A stretch of 64,000 nt of DNA from Candidatus Poribacteria bacterium. Its GTDB lineage: Bacteria > Poribacteria > WGA-4E > WGA-3G. Location: NCBI GenBank assembly GCA_028820845.1, contig JAPPII010000124.1, positions 122,093 through 186,092 on the forward strand, given 5' to 3'. The translations under genes were made by a program, and so were the position numbers. The notes under the pieces are model-generated. The model saw only the letters and a list, made by a program, of their open reading frames with translations. It did not search any database and was not told where the DNA came from. This document shows, one piece after another, positions 54,448-61,914 of this stretch; position 1 is the first letter of the stretch, and each line of letters opens with the position of its first letter.

Positions 54448-55728
54448 TTAAAACCGATACGCCGCTGATACAAACACCCGATGTGTCAAGTGTTCAGTTT
54501 TGACATCATTGCGCTCTTGTGCCCAACCACCGAGCACATACGTAACATCAAGTTTCAACGAATCCTCGAAAATTTTACCGACTCCTGCTGTCAAGAAATC
54601 ATGCGTATCTACTTGGGTAGATCTGAACGGGATAGGATCGCGAAGATAGCCGAGGCGGATATGTGTTGTAATAATCGGTATCCGATATTCCACACCCAAT
54701 CGAACCTGAAGTGTTGTGGCATAGTACTCCTCAAAATTGTCTTGTGAAATATCATCTGCCGGCGCGGGATCGTAGCGCGTCTGTGTCCAATCTGTCAGTT
54801 GGAGGTCGCCCGCGAATATCAGCTGCTTGTCGAAGAGTTTCACAGCAATCCCCGTTCCGACTTCAAACGGACGCTCAATATCATACACTAAGGCACCGCT
54901 TTCCGTATCACTTGACCTTTCTCCGTCATCGTAATCGGCGATCGTTGATTGATACCAGAGTTCATCGACACCTAATTCTACGGGGGATACTACGTTTACA
55001 CCGAGGCTAATCTCATCAGTGAGGTGTGCAAGAAGCCCTATCCTACCGCCTACGCCTGAATACTCCCGATCAATCTCGTCGTCATATCTGAAACGTGCCA
55101 ACTCCCGATCTATGTCCACGATGTCGGTCGCCGTTACGTCCAATTCATTAAGACTATTCCCGTGCCAGAAATCCAAGGAACCGCCAATCAGAATGTGTTT
55201 TGAGACGTATACGCTCGTGCCGAAACTCCAAATCCCGATACCGCCGCTATACACATCGGTTTCATTGATAGCAAGCCCGCTGAATTCCGTACCGGAACTC
55301 GGATCAATCCCTTGAATCGCTGTCTGATAATCAAAGTTTTGCGGACGGTTGTAACCGAAAGCGATTGCCCAACCCCCCTGTCTCGCCTGAAACGGATAGA
55401 CAAACCCAATAGAATTCAGACGCATCTGTGAGCGACTCGTTGCTGTTTTCACTGCATCACCCGTAAAGTAGGTATCAGCAATCGCTGTGTTGTGCGATAG
55501 GCTGCTGAACATCTCAAACTTTTGGATCTGTGCCATCCCTGCCGGATTCCAATAGAGCGCCGTAAAATCATCAGCGAGACCCAGTGAGGCACCCCCCATC
55601 CCCATTGCCCGCGCCCCGACACCAAACGTTTTCCCGATTGCCATCTCTTCCACTTGCGCTGTGCTAATAGGCGCAAAGGAAGCCGTAGCAAACAGACAAA
55701 TGAATGTTAAATATATTGCTCGTTTCAT
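54448..55728 (-). CDS. FadL/OmpP1-family outer-membrane barrel protein
   Basis: A secreted beta-barrel of the FadL/toluene-transport family, which imports hydrophobic molecules. The signal peptide (MKRAIYLTFICLFATASFA) is followed by VGARAMGMGGASLGLADDFTALYWNPAGMAQI, the PF03349-type start. The barrel ends with the outer-membrane signature VFVSAAYRF. The length of 426 residues is normal. On the minus strand, GGAGGAAAAGGAACG gives the start. Proteins of this kind require a double membrane. Confidence 0.9.
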   Translation of the reverse strand: MKRAIYLTFICLFATASFAPISTAQVEEMAIGKTFGVGARAMGMGGASLGLADDFTALYWNPAGMAQIQKFEMFSSLSHNTAIADTYFTGDAVKTATSRSQMRLNSIGFVYPFQARQGGWAIAFGYNRPQNFDYQTAIQGIDPSSGTEFSGLAINETDVYSGGIGIWSFGTSVYVSKHILIGGSLDFWHGNSLNELDVTATDIVDIDRELARFRYDDEIDREYSGVGGRIGLLAHLTDEISLGVNVVSPVELGVDELWYQSTIADYDDGERSSDTESGALVYDIERPFEVGTGIAVKLFDKQLIFAGDLQLTDWTQTRYDPAPADDISQDNFEEYYATTLQVRLGVEYRIPIITTHIRLGYLRDPIPFRSTQVDTHDFLTAGVGKIFEDSLKLDVTYVLGGWAQERNDVKTEHLTHRVFVSAAYRF

Positions 55729-55752
55729 CGTTCCTTTTCCTCCGTGCTATTT

Positions 55753-55778
55753 GTAGGAGGGGTTTGTAACCCCGAATT
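55753..55778. repeat. GTAGGAGGGG...CCCCGAATT repeat in a leader
   Basis: The 26-base unit GTAGGAGGGGTTTGTAACCC plus GAATT is an inverted copy of 61865-61890. Read on the minus strand it lies 25 bases before the FadL-type gene's start. The GGGGTT/AACCCC arms form a hairpin. Confidence 0.65.
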
Positions 55779-55791
55779 ACCTCACCCCTAT

Positions 55792-56391
55792 TTACTCATT
55801 TCTATTTCTTGTACGTCGCTGGGGTCGTTCCGATTGCGTCCGTGGCGAGGTCACACTCCGTGAACTTCGTGAACGTCGGCTTTCACTTCGCCAATTGCTT
55901 CTGTTAGGGTAGGTACGCCGTGAGAGCGGAACATACCGACTGCCACTGTAATACCGCCTATAGACATTCGTGTAAGGATAGTATCCATAATAGGGGTAGT
56001 AGCTTCGGTAATGTCTGTAATACGGACGGTAGTATCCAGAAAACCAAGGGTGGAATGGATACCATACCGGCGAATAGGCGTAATAAGGATAAGGCGCGTA
56101 AGGTGCCCAATGATAGGTATCGTAGCGGGACGGATGCGAATAGGTCCTACGATAACTCCGTTTCCGTCTGCCGTAATAGCCTTCTGAATCTTCAGCATCG
56201 TCACCCTGCTTCTCTAATTCGGATGCTTCCGATTCCGTTTTGGAGTGATGTTCCATCTCCTCTTCTTCCAAAACCTTATGGTATCTCCGATCGAAGTCTG
56301 CAGACGCATAATAGCCCAATTGCGTATAACACCCAGTCAGTCCGACCACTGCCCCAAGCAACAATAGCGCGAACACTAATTGCAACTTCAT
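55792..56391 (-). CDS. Tyr-rich putative lipoprotein
   Basis: ATG 56391 with AAAGGAG upstream gives MKLQLVFALLLLGAVVGLTGC, a perfect lipoprotein signal with lipobox LTGC. After a charged linker (HHSKTESEASELEKQ) comes a stretch of about 80 residues unusually rich in Tyr, Pro and Arg (YAPYPYYAYSPVWYPFHPWF). The Ser/Arg C-terminus (RRSRSSRSVTSPRTQ) recalls the 27261-28394 protein. No family is recognised; a disordered surface anchor is likely. Confidence 0.8.
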   Translation of the reverse strand: MKLQLVFALLLLGAVVGLTGCYTQLGYYASADFDRRYHKVLEEEEMEHHSKTESEASELEKQGDDAEDSEGYYGRRKRSYRRTYSHPSRYDTYHWAPYAPYPYYAYSPVWYPFHPWFSGYYRPYYRHYRSYYPYYGYYPYTNVYRRYYSGSRYVPLSRRTYPNRSNWRSESRRSRSSRSVTSPRTQSERPQRRTRNRNE

Positions 56392-56528
56392 TGTCTCTTT
56401 CTCCTTTGGATTTCCCCGTGAATCTTGACCCATTATATCATATTATACGAGAGAACCGAAAAAAAAGTTTACATCCGAAGCAAATAAATCCTACGGGATT
56501 GTGCTTTGGGCATCTGTGTTTATTTTAT

Positions 56529-56630
56529 GGAAACCCAGCAAAAGACGTTGTATTAGGGGCTGTCGCAAGGGGTGGTCAAGTCGTCGAGAATATGTTTACG
56601 AAGTTTATTGAGGGGAGTCTGGAGGTTTAG
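56529..56630 (+). pseudogene. Possible remnant of an ISXO2/IS1595-type transposase
   Basis: A plus-strand frame ends with GNPAKDVVLGAVARGGQVVE, which resembles the RGG-containing core of IS1595/ISXO2 transposases, where (K/R)TPV-GMVERGG-V is typical. The frame upstream is repeat-like and antisense to the lipoprotein gene, so only the last 33 codons may be a real relic. The match is from memory and weak. Confidence 0.3.
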
Positions 56631-56633
56631 GAA

Positions 56634-56674
56634 TAAATAAAAAAAGCCACTGGATCACAGACGATCCAATGGCT
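56634..56674 (-). terminator. Intrinsic terminator for the second toxin operon
   Basis: On the minus strand AGCCATTGGATC pairs with GATCCAGTGGCT (one mismatch) around GTCTGT, followed by TTTTTTATTTATT. It lies 10 bases after the small partner gene's stop codon. Confidence 0.85.
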
Positions 56675-56684
56675 TCCTCACAAC

Positions 56685-56867
56685 TCAATTAATAAAGAAT
56701 CCTGCTATACTACTTAGAAATTTCCTTATTTTTCCAAAGAAGCTCGTTTTACCTTTTTGATAAAGGTGTCCATATCTTTCCTCGGCAAGTTCTTGGACTT
56801 CTTCATAGATACCTTTTTCTTTAAGGTGATCCCAGAAATTGCTGCCTTCATGCTTATTGGCTCTCAT
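56685..56867 (-). CDS. Small partner protein of the toxin, HTH-less
   Basis: The 60-residue product has GSNFWDHLKEKGIYEEVQELA, the N-terminal pattern of XRE-type antitoxins of HigBA modules, but ends after a basic/hydrophobic tail (GKIRKFLSSIAGFFIN) with no helix-turn-helix. GGAGG precedes ATG 56867, and the gene starts four bases after the toxin. A truncated or special antitoxin is likely; the function is unproved. Confidence 0.65.
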   Translation of the reverse strand: MRANKHEGSNFWDHLKEKGIYEEVQELAEERYGHLYQKGKTSFFGKIRKFLSSIAGFFIN

Positions 56868-56871
56868 AGAC

Positions 56872-57243
56872 CTAATCCTCCATAGTATTTAAATACTCGC
56901 GCATTCTTCTTACAGCCAAGTCTAAATCGTGTTTCGGTATGCGGTAGGACTTTTTGATAAAAGCGTGAAGAAACACAATTTTTGAATCATGCACACAAAA
57001 TAAGATTCTGGCAATCATTTTATGGGTTAATCTAATCCGAATTTCCCACAAGCCTTTATATCCTGATATTCTACGAAGTAGGTTTGACCTTGGGATATTC
57101 GGAAAATGCTGAACAACGGAAGATATAGCAGCAAATATTAACTTTTGTTGATCTTCAGAACGATCGTCTATCCAAACTCTTACAGGTTCTTTGCCATTTT
57201 GTGTTGCGAAATAGACGGGATCGTAATCAGTTCTATTCCTCAT
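56872..57243 (-). CDS. RelE/HigB-like toxin (Gp49-like)
   Basis: The 123-residue product has the RelE-superfamily layout: VYFATQNGKEPVRVWID, RRISGYKGLWEIRIRLTHKMIARILF, and IVFLHAFIKKSYRIPKHDLDLAVRRM, the typical C-terminal KK-R pattern of HigB. Such toxins cleave translated mRNA. The next gene starts four bases later on the same strand. A terminator follows both. Its class differs from the toxin at 26266, which has LLLCGGDK. Confidence 0.8.
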   Translation of the reverse strand: MRNRTDYDPVYFATQNGKEPVRVWIDDRSEDQQKLIFAAISSVVQHFPNIPRSNLLRRISGYKGLWEIRIRLTHKMIARILFCVHDSKIVFLHAFIKKSYRIPKHDLDLAVRRMREYLNTMED

Positions 57244-57556
57244 GAATAATTACTTTTTATAGTCAACACATAAGACTCACTTTTAACAATTATACCGTCC
57301 TAGCACATATTTGTCAAGTGAAATCAGGGTCGTTTCCAGGGCATTTCAGAGGCATTCAATTCTCCAATAATTCCAACCTTTGCCTCAGAGCACTTCGCTG
57401 TAGAAGCACGCTGTACTCGCCATCTTACGTCAAAACGTTACCTTCAACGAAACAGCCTTATGGATTTACCTCCGAATCTTGACTTATTAGTATTTCGCAG
57501 AACACGCTTCTGTAGCATAATGCAAGGCGCATCTGGGCGGGCACAAACCTGTGTAG

Positions 57557-57575
57557 GGGTTGGGTTACCCAACCC
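57557..57575 (+). repeat. GGGTTGGG hairpin
   Basis: GGGTTGGG and CCCAACCC flank TTA as a perfect eight-pair stem. It is similar in style to the yraN-leader element at 25427. Confidence 0.5.
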
Positions 57576-58158
57576 GTCCCAGAAAAAGTCTGTGTTTGTT
57601 CAAGCATTGCCATCAGAAAATGCTTTGCCGACTGCTAAAAACGCAGCCTGCGAATGCGGCGAAGGTTACGTTTAACGTACTTTGTCAAGTTAAAATACAA
57701 AAAAAATGAAAAAAAGTAAAAAAAACATGAAATTACGTGTTTTTTTTTAAAAAATTGTGGTTTTTGTTATTTTTTTCTGAAAAAATCTGAACGTGGGGAG
57801 TTTCGCGCGTCAAAAATTATCCAAAAAGTGATAATGAGTGCCACTATATAGTATGTAACGCGCCCCTTCCAGCCTTCCTACCGAAATATTTTCATTTTTA
57901 CTTATCCTATAAAAAGTGTTGAAAATAACGTTTTACGTTAAATGTCTTATACTTAATAGCAACGAGTGTTACAAAGTTAATTTTCACACACGTGTTGCCA
58001 GAATGTGAGTCGATTTCCGAGACGCGAAGAGTTTCTCCTATAAGGAATAACAAGGGAAATAGGAAAACAACGCGTATCTATTAAAGGCATGGCTCGCGCA
58101 GGGGATAAATGCCCCCCTCGGCACAAGTTTGAAAATGGACGATGCTGTATCCAAATAG

Positions 58159-58201
58159 GCAGCGAAGAAAAACACCTCGTTATCGCTGCACACGATGCAG
58201 C
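58159..58201 (+). promoter_or_regulatory. Mutually exclusive hairpins in the 935-aa gene leader
   Basis: GCAGCGA (58159-58165) can pair with TCGCTGC (58183-58189), and GCTGCA (58185-58190) with TGCAGC (58196-58201). The two stems share bases 58185-58189 and so exclude one another, as in riboswitch or attenuator designs. No known riboswitch core is recognised. Confidence 0.35.
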
Positions 58202-58283
58202 ACATTAGGTTAGGTTCAAAAAAGAATAGATATCCACATCTCTGGATACAGATTCTTATGTTATGTATATAGTGTTAGAGACA

Positions 58284-58320
58284 TCGGAAAGGTGGGTGTT
58301 CTGAATCCCACGCCTCCGAT
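58284..58320 (+). other. Hairpin ahead of the lamin-tail protein gene
   Basis: Outer arms TCGGA and TCCGA with inner TGGG/CCCA (58292-58310) make a hairpin about 45 bases before the ATG. AAGGAG follows and is the ribosome binding site. Nothing known matches it. Confidence 0.4.
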
Positions 58321-58364
58321 AAATGTTTATCTTTTATATTTAGTATTTAAGGAGAATAGAAGTA

Positions 58365-61172
58365 ATGTTGTCAAAGAAATTGACATTTTCCTTAGTTTTC
58401 GTTTTGGCGTTAGCACTCGTTGCTGGTCCGGCATTTGCGCAACAGTCATTTGTCAGTACCGACCTCAACACCGATGGTGCTGATACCCCAGGTCCCCTGG
58501 GTGAAAAAGGATTCGTCATTTTTGAGATGGCTGGAGCTAATACTGATCCCGCCAGCAATGGAATATTAGGTTCTGAAGTAACGCAAGTCCCAGCTGCTCC
58601 AGCTGAAACGTTTCCGAATCTACGGACTTTTTTCGCTAATGGTGGAACGATTGAACTCTTGATGAAAGGGAACGCTGGTAAGTACACAAAGGCTGGGCCT
58701 CGCCTCGTTATCAGCGAAATCCTTTGGGGTATTAGTGAAAATGACGCAAGAGATCAGTGGATTGAGGTTTACAACAATGGCACAGCGTTAGCAGCTGCCG
58801 ATCATGTTGTGCTTCTTTTCACCACTAACCAACGCGTGGAACGCGACACAGTGAGATTTATAGCACCCAGTGCGGATGGTGACGATGTTGCAGCTTCTGC
58901 TACTCCTACGATAGTTGCCGCAGATACAGATGATACAGCCACGACCTTATATAGAGTCGTTGATCGTGTTACCACACGCCCTCGTGGTGGTGGCGGTATA
59001 TTCACACTGCCAGGGACTGCATCAGGTCGTATTACGGCACAGGTAGCCGCTAACGTAAACCCAGCTATCCCCACGTCTGCTCTCGTTTCGGCGTATCGCA
59101 AGGGATGGGATGGTAGCACTTATAGAGCCCTTAATGGTCGTGGCAAAGACGATCCTGCCGCAGATGACAGTGCAGGTCCTGCTGCGTTAAGGGACGTTGG
59201 TGATGGTGGTAACGCAGGTCGCTGGGCAGCAACCACTGCTCCGTTCAATATAGACCACACTATGGCTATCACAGCCACCCCAGGAGCGCTGAATGCCAGT
59301 GGTGGACGCGGCGATGTAGTCAATGCTCCACGTCCAGCTGCGGAACCCGCCTCTCTCTCAGCGACGGGTGTTATTATCAACGAGGTTCGCAACGATACCT
59401 CCGAAGCAAACCTTGACTGGATTGAACTCTTCAATAACACCGATCCGAGTGCTGCGGGTGCTGTCCCCACGAACATCAATAACTGGCAACTCAGTCTCGT
59501 CAAAAAATATGACGAAGAGATTGTGCTTGCGAAGCTGCCAAGTTACAAACTCCAACCGGGTGAGTATCTTGTCGTCTACAATCGGGATCCTGGAGATACC
59601 ATCCTGGCAGGTGGTGTCAATGTTGGCGAACTCGGGTCACACGTTGAAAAGGGTGCTTCACACAAGTATGTGGTTAGCTCCGATTTGAACCTTCCGAATG
59701 CAGATGGGTTCCTTCTTATCCTTAGAACGGGGACCGATAAGAACAAAACGCATGAAAAGGTCAAGGATATCGCCGGTAACCATTTCGTCACACACGGGCT
59801 CGAAAATCAGTTTATTAATCAAAGAACGAATGTCTGGCCCTTGAAATACTGGAAAGTTCCTGGTGATCGGGACGGGAACGACTTTAGCGGTAGTAACTTC
59901 GCCTCTCGGAACAAGTCTTTCGGACGCGAAACTGGACTGAACGATAAAGGTGTCTACTGGCCCGAAAGTGGTGCGAACAGACTCCACAAAGACAACTGGC
60001 AAACCAACGGTTTCGGGTATCAGGGCGGAGTGGGTTATGATCTTGGCGTTGATCCCCCTATGGCTCCCGGAACGCCCGGTTACGCCAATAATTCGTCTCG
60101 TAACGTCATTGCTGATGATCGTGACAACGCTGCTGGCAAAACGCCTTACGCTTTCAGTGGTATGATCACGATTAGCGAGATTATGTATGATGCCGGTCCA
60201 CGCTGGAACCTCATCCAGTGGATTGAACTCTACAACTCCTCCATGACAGAAGCGATCAACCTGAACGGGTGGATGATGGAAATTCGCAACGAACAGACGG
60301 ACGTTGAGTCCTTCGTGGATTCCAGTTTCGAGTTCAAAGGTGATGTTTTTATCCAACCCAACCGGACACTGCTCCTTGTTTCAGGCACAGGGGTTAATGA
60401 CGTAGATAGGAACAGAGTCTACAACCTCTACGAGAACAACCGTACGGATTTAGGCTTGGTCGCTCGCGACAGCCGACTCCTGAGCAGCGCAGGTTTCTAC
60501 ATTGCGCTCAGTGCAAAAGTTAACGAGGGCGGTTCGACCCAAATGATAGTCATTGACGAAGCGGGTAACGTGATGGTGGACGGTGCAGCACGGATACATC
60601 AGTGGGATCTCCCTGCACGTGGTGATGTGCGTCAGTCACTCGTCCGTCAATACGGTAGTCGCCAAATTGATGGCACAGCTGACATGGCGAGTGATGGCAC
60701 GATGTCCACCTCTTGGAACCAGTCCGACCTTAGTGGTGCGGGTATCAGTTTCTACGGACATCGCAACGATGTTGGCACCCCCGGGTTCCGTCTCGGTGGT
60801 CCACTGCCCGTTTCGCTCTCCAGCTTCCGTCCCGTCCGTGATGACGCCACTGGACACGTCGTCGTCCGTTGGATTACACAGTCTGAATTGAACAACGCCG
60901 GATTCAACATCCTGCGGAGTGAAAGCAAGACGGGTGAATTCACAGTCGTCAACGTCAAAGGTATCGTTCCCGGACACGGCACGACATCTGAAAAGCATGT
61001 CTACGAGTGGACGGACACCACGGCGAAACCCAACGTTGTCTATTATTATCAAATCGAAGATGTGTCGTTAGACGGCAAGCGCACGCGCCTTGCGACGACG
61101 CGTCTGAAAGGTCATGTCTCTGCAGCAGGGAAGGTCACCACGACCTGGGGTGATTTGAAAGATGTTGACTAA
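58365..61172 (+). CDS. Large secreted protein with three lamin-tail domains
   Basis: A 935-residue exported protein. The signal peptide (LVFVLALALVAGPAFA, cleavage before QQS) is clear. Three lamin-tail (LTD) domains start at about residue 111 (LVISEILWGISENDARDQWIEVYNNG), about 330 (VIINEVRNDTSEANLDWIELFNN), and about 598 (MITISEIMYDAGPRWNLIQWIELYNS). The C-terminus is a fibronectin/FlgD-like fold (PVSLSSFRPVRDD, then VVYYYQIEDVSLDGKRT), ending TTTWGDLKDVD. Such proteins are surface adhesins or scaffold components. The gene has AAGGAG before ATG and a strong terminator after it. Confidence 0.9.
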   Translation: MLSKKLTFSLVFVLALALVAGPAFAQQSFVSTDLNTDGADTPGPLGEKGFVIFEMAGANTDPASNGILGSEVTQVPAAPAETFPNLRTFFANGGTIELLMKGNAGKYTKAGPRLVISEILWGISENDARDQWIEVYNNGTALAAADHVVLLFTTNQRVERDTVRFIAPSADGDDVAASATPTIVAADTDDTATTLYRVVDRVTTRPRGGGGIFTLPGTASGRITAQVAANVNPAIPTSALVSAYRKGWDGSTYRALNGRGKDDPAADDSAGPAALRDVGDGGNAGRWAATTAPFNIDHTMAITATPGALNASGGRGDVVNAPRPAAEPASLSATGVIINEVRNDTSEANLDWIELFNNTDPSAAGAVPTNINNWQLSLVKKYDEEIVLAKLPSYKLQPGEYLVVYNRDPGDTILAGGVNVGELGSHVEKGASHKYVVSSDLNLPNADGFLLILRTGTDKNKTHEKVKDIAGNHFVTHGLENQFINQRTNVWPLKYWKVPGDRDGNDFSGSNFASRNKSFGRETGLNDKGVYWPESGANRLHKDNWQTNGFGYQGGVGYDLGVDPPMAPGTPGYANNSSRNVIADDRDNAAGKTPYAFSGMITISEIMYDAGPRWNLIQWIELYNSSMTEAINLNGWMMEIRNEQTDVESFVDSSFEFKGDVFIQPNRTLLLVSGTGVNDVDRNRVYNLYENNRTDLGLVARDSRLLSSAGFYIALSAKVNEGGSTQMIVIDEAGNVMVDGAARIHQWDLPARGDVRQSLVRQYGSRQIDGTADMASDGTMSTSWNQSDLSGAGISFYGHRNDVGTPGFRLGGPLPVSLSSFRPVRDDATGHVVVRWITQSELNNAGFNILRSESKTGEFTVVNVKGIVPGHGTTSEKHVYEWTDTTAKPNVVYYYQIEDVSLDGKRTRLATTRLKGHVSAAGKVTTTWGDLKDVD

Positions 61173-61233
61173 GCTGCGAGACAAACAAGGTTATTTCAGG
61201 GATACAATCTATTTGAACTAACCTACCAACCGA

Positions 61234-61271
61234 TAAAGGCGGTGTATCCCTACACCGCCTTTATTTTTTTA
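61234..61271 (+). terminator. Intrinsic terminator
   Basis: AAAGGCGGTGTA (61235-61246) and TACACCGCCTTT (61251-61262) form a perfect 12-pair stem with loop TCCC, followed by ATTTTTTT. It ends the lamin-tail protein transcript. Confidence 0.93.
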
Positions 61272-61286
61272 CATCGTTTCTGAATC

Positions 61287-61733
61287 GCGGATTATGGGAA
61301 ATCGTCTGAAGCAGGATTTATAGGATGATTGGGATTTGCACGAGGAGGGGCGTATCGGTTGCTGTACCGCAAACTTCAGTTTGCGTGATGAAATGCACAA
61401 TCTAAAGATTGTGCTACAAAGATATCAAGTGGCACGGCTCGGCACCTCACCCGCAGGCGAAAAGGCTTTATCTGTCTGAATCTCGGATTTTCACGGATGA
61501 GGCGGATGGACGCGGATTATGGGAAATCGTCTGAAGCGGGATTTACAGGATGATTGGGATTTGCAGAATGAGAGAGTATTAGTTGGTGTAGCGCAAACTT
61601 TTAGTTTGCGTGCTGAGATGCCCACGTGCATACGGTTTCAACAAATAGCTTGATTATCTACTGAAAAATAAAGGGCAATCAAAAGTGCTGTAATCCTGAA
61701 AATCCGTATAATCCCGCAAATCCTGCTTCAGAC
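61287..61733. repeat. 54-base direct repeat pair with inverted third copy
   Basis: Copies at 61287-61340 and 61512-61565 differ at only two of 54 positions and begin GCGGATTATGGGAAATCGTC. A shorter inverted copy at 61710-61733 faces them. The core is also at 3901. The 225-base spacing and inverted end suggest a small composite mobile element. Confidence 0.65.
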
Positions 61734-61864
61734 GGGAATATTATCTAACATCATATTTTCAACGGTAAAAAAATGGAACTGCTTTCTTTACAGGTTGGGT
61801 GTTTTTGCTTGGGTGTTTCCCCACCAACCCTTTTACACATCGAAACATTGAGATTACAATAGAA

Positions 61865-61890
61865 AATTCGGGGGTAGAAACCCCTCCTAC
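61865..61890 (+). repeat. Leader repeat, inverted copy of 55753-55778
   Basis: AATTCGGGGGTAGAAACCCC plus TCCTAC repeats the element found before the FadL-type gene, in the same orientation relative to the gene, 24 bases before the ATG at 61915. GGGGGT/ACCCC form a hairpin. Confidence 0.65.
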
Positions 61891-61914
61891 ATAGAAATGG
61901 AGAAGGTATTTCTT

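Larger units (their letters stand above)
57244..58364. other. Long AT-rich leader region upstream of the lamin-tail protein gene
   Basis: No convincing gene is seen in 1.1 kb. The first part has a GGGTTGGG-TTA-CCCAACCC hairpin at 57557-57575 and a 71-codon spurious frame. A 90-base tract (about 57690-57785) is almost pure A and T. From 57950 on there are several RNA-like hairpins: GCAGCGA/TCGCTGC (58159-58189) and GCTGCA/TGCAGC (58185-58201), which cannot form together, and ATCGGA/TCCGAT (58284-58320). Confidence 0.55.
61173..61914. other. Intergenic region with repeats upstream of the last gene
   Basis: No gene is seen. It holds a terminator (61234-61271), two 54-base direct repeats (61287-61340 and 61512-61565, two mismatches), GCAAACT/AGTTTGC hairpins (61368-61386, 61591-61610), an inverted copy of the repeat core (61710-61733) and the leader repeat 61865-61890. 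Confidence 0.65.

Noticed and set aside
55920..56528. Long plus-strand frame antisense to the lipoprotein gene
   Set aside because: Its composition mirrors the Tyr-rich gene on the other strand; only the last 33 codons may be a relic.
57460..57675. 71-codon frame
   Set aside because: It crosses a hairpin repeat and has no ribosome binding site or family match.
58080..58160. Possible c-di-GMP-I riboswitch from a CGCGCAGGGGATAAATGCC stretch
   Set aside because: The conserved AGGGCAAACC and GGGACGCAAAGCC parts are missing.
60636..61052. 138-codon minus-strand frame in the lamin-tail gene
   Set aside because: Antisense shadow of a gene with clear domains and signal peptide.
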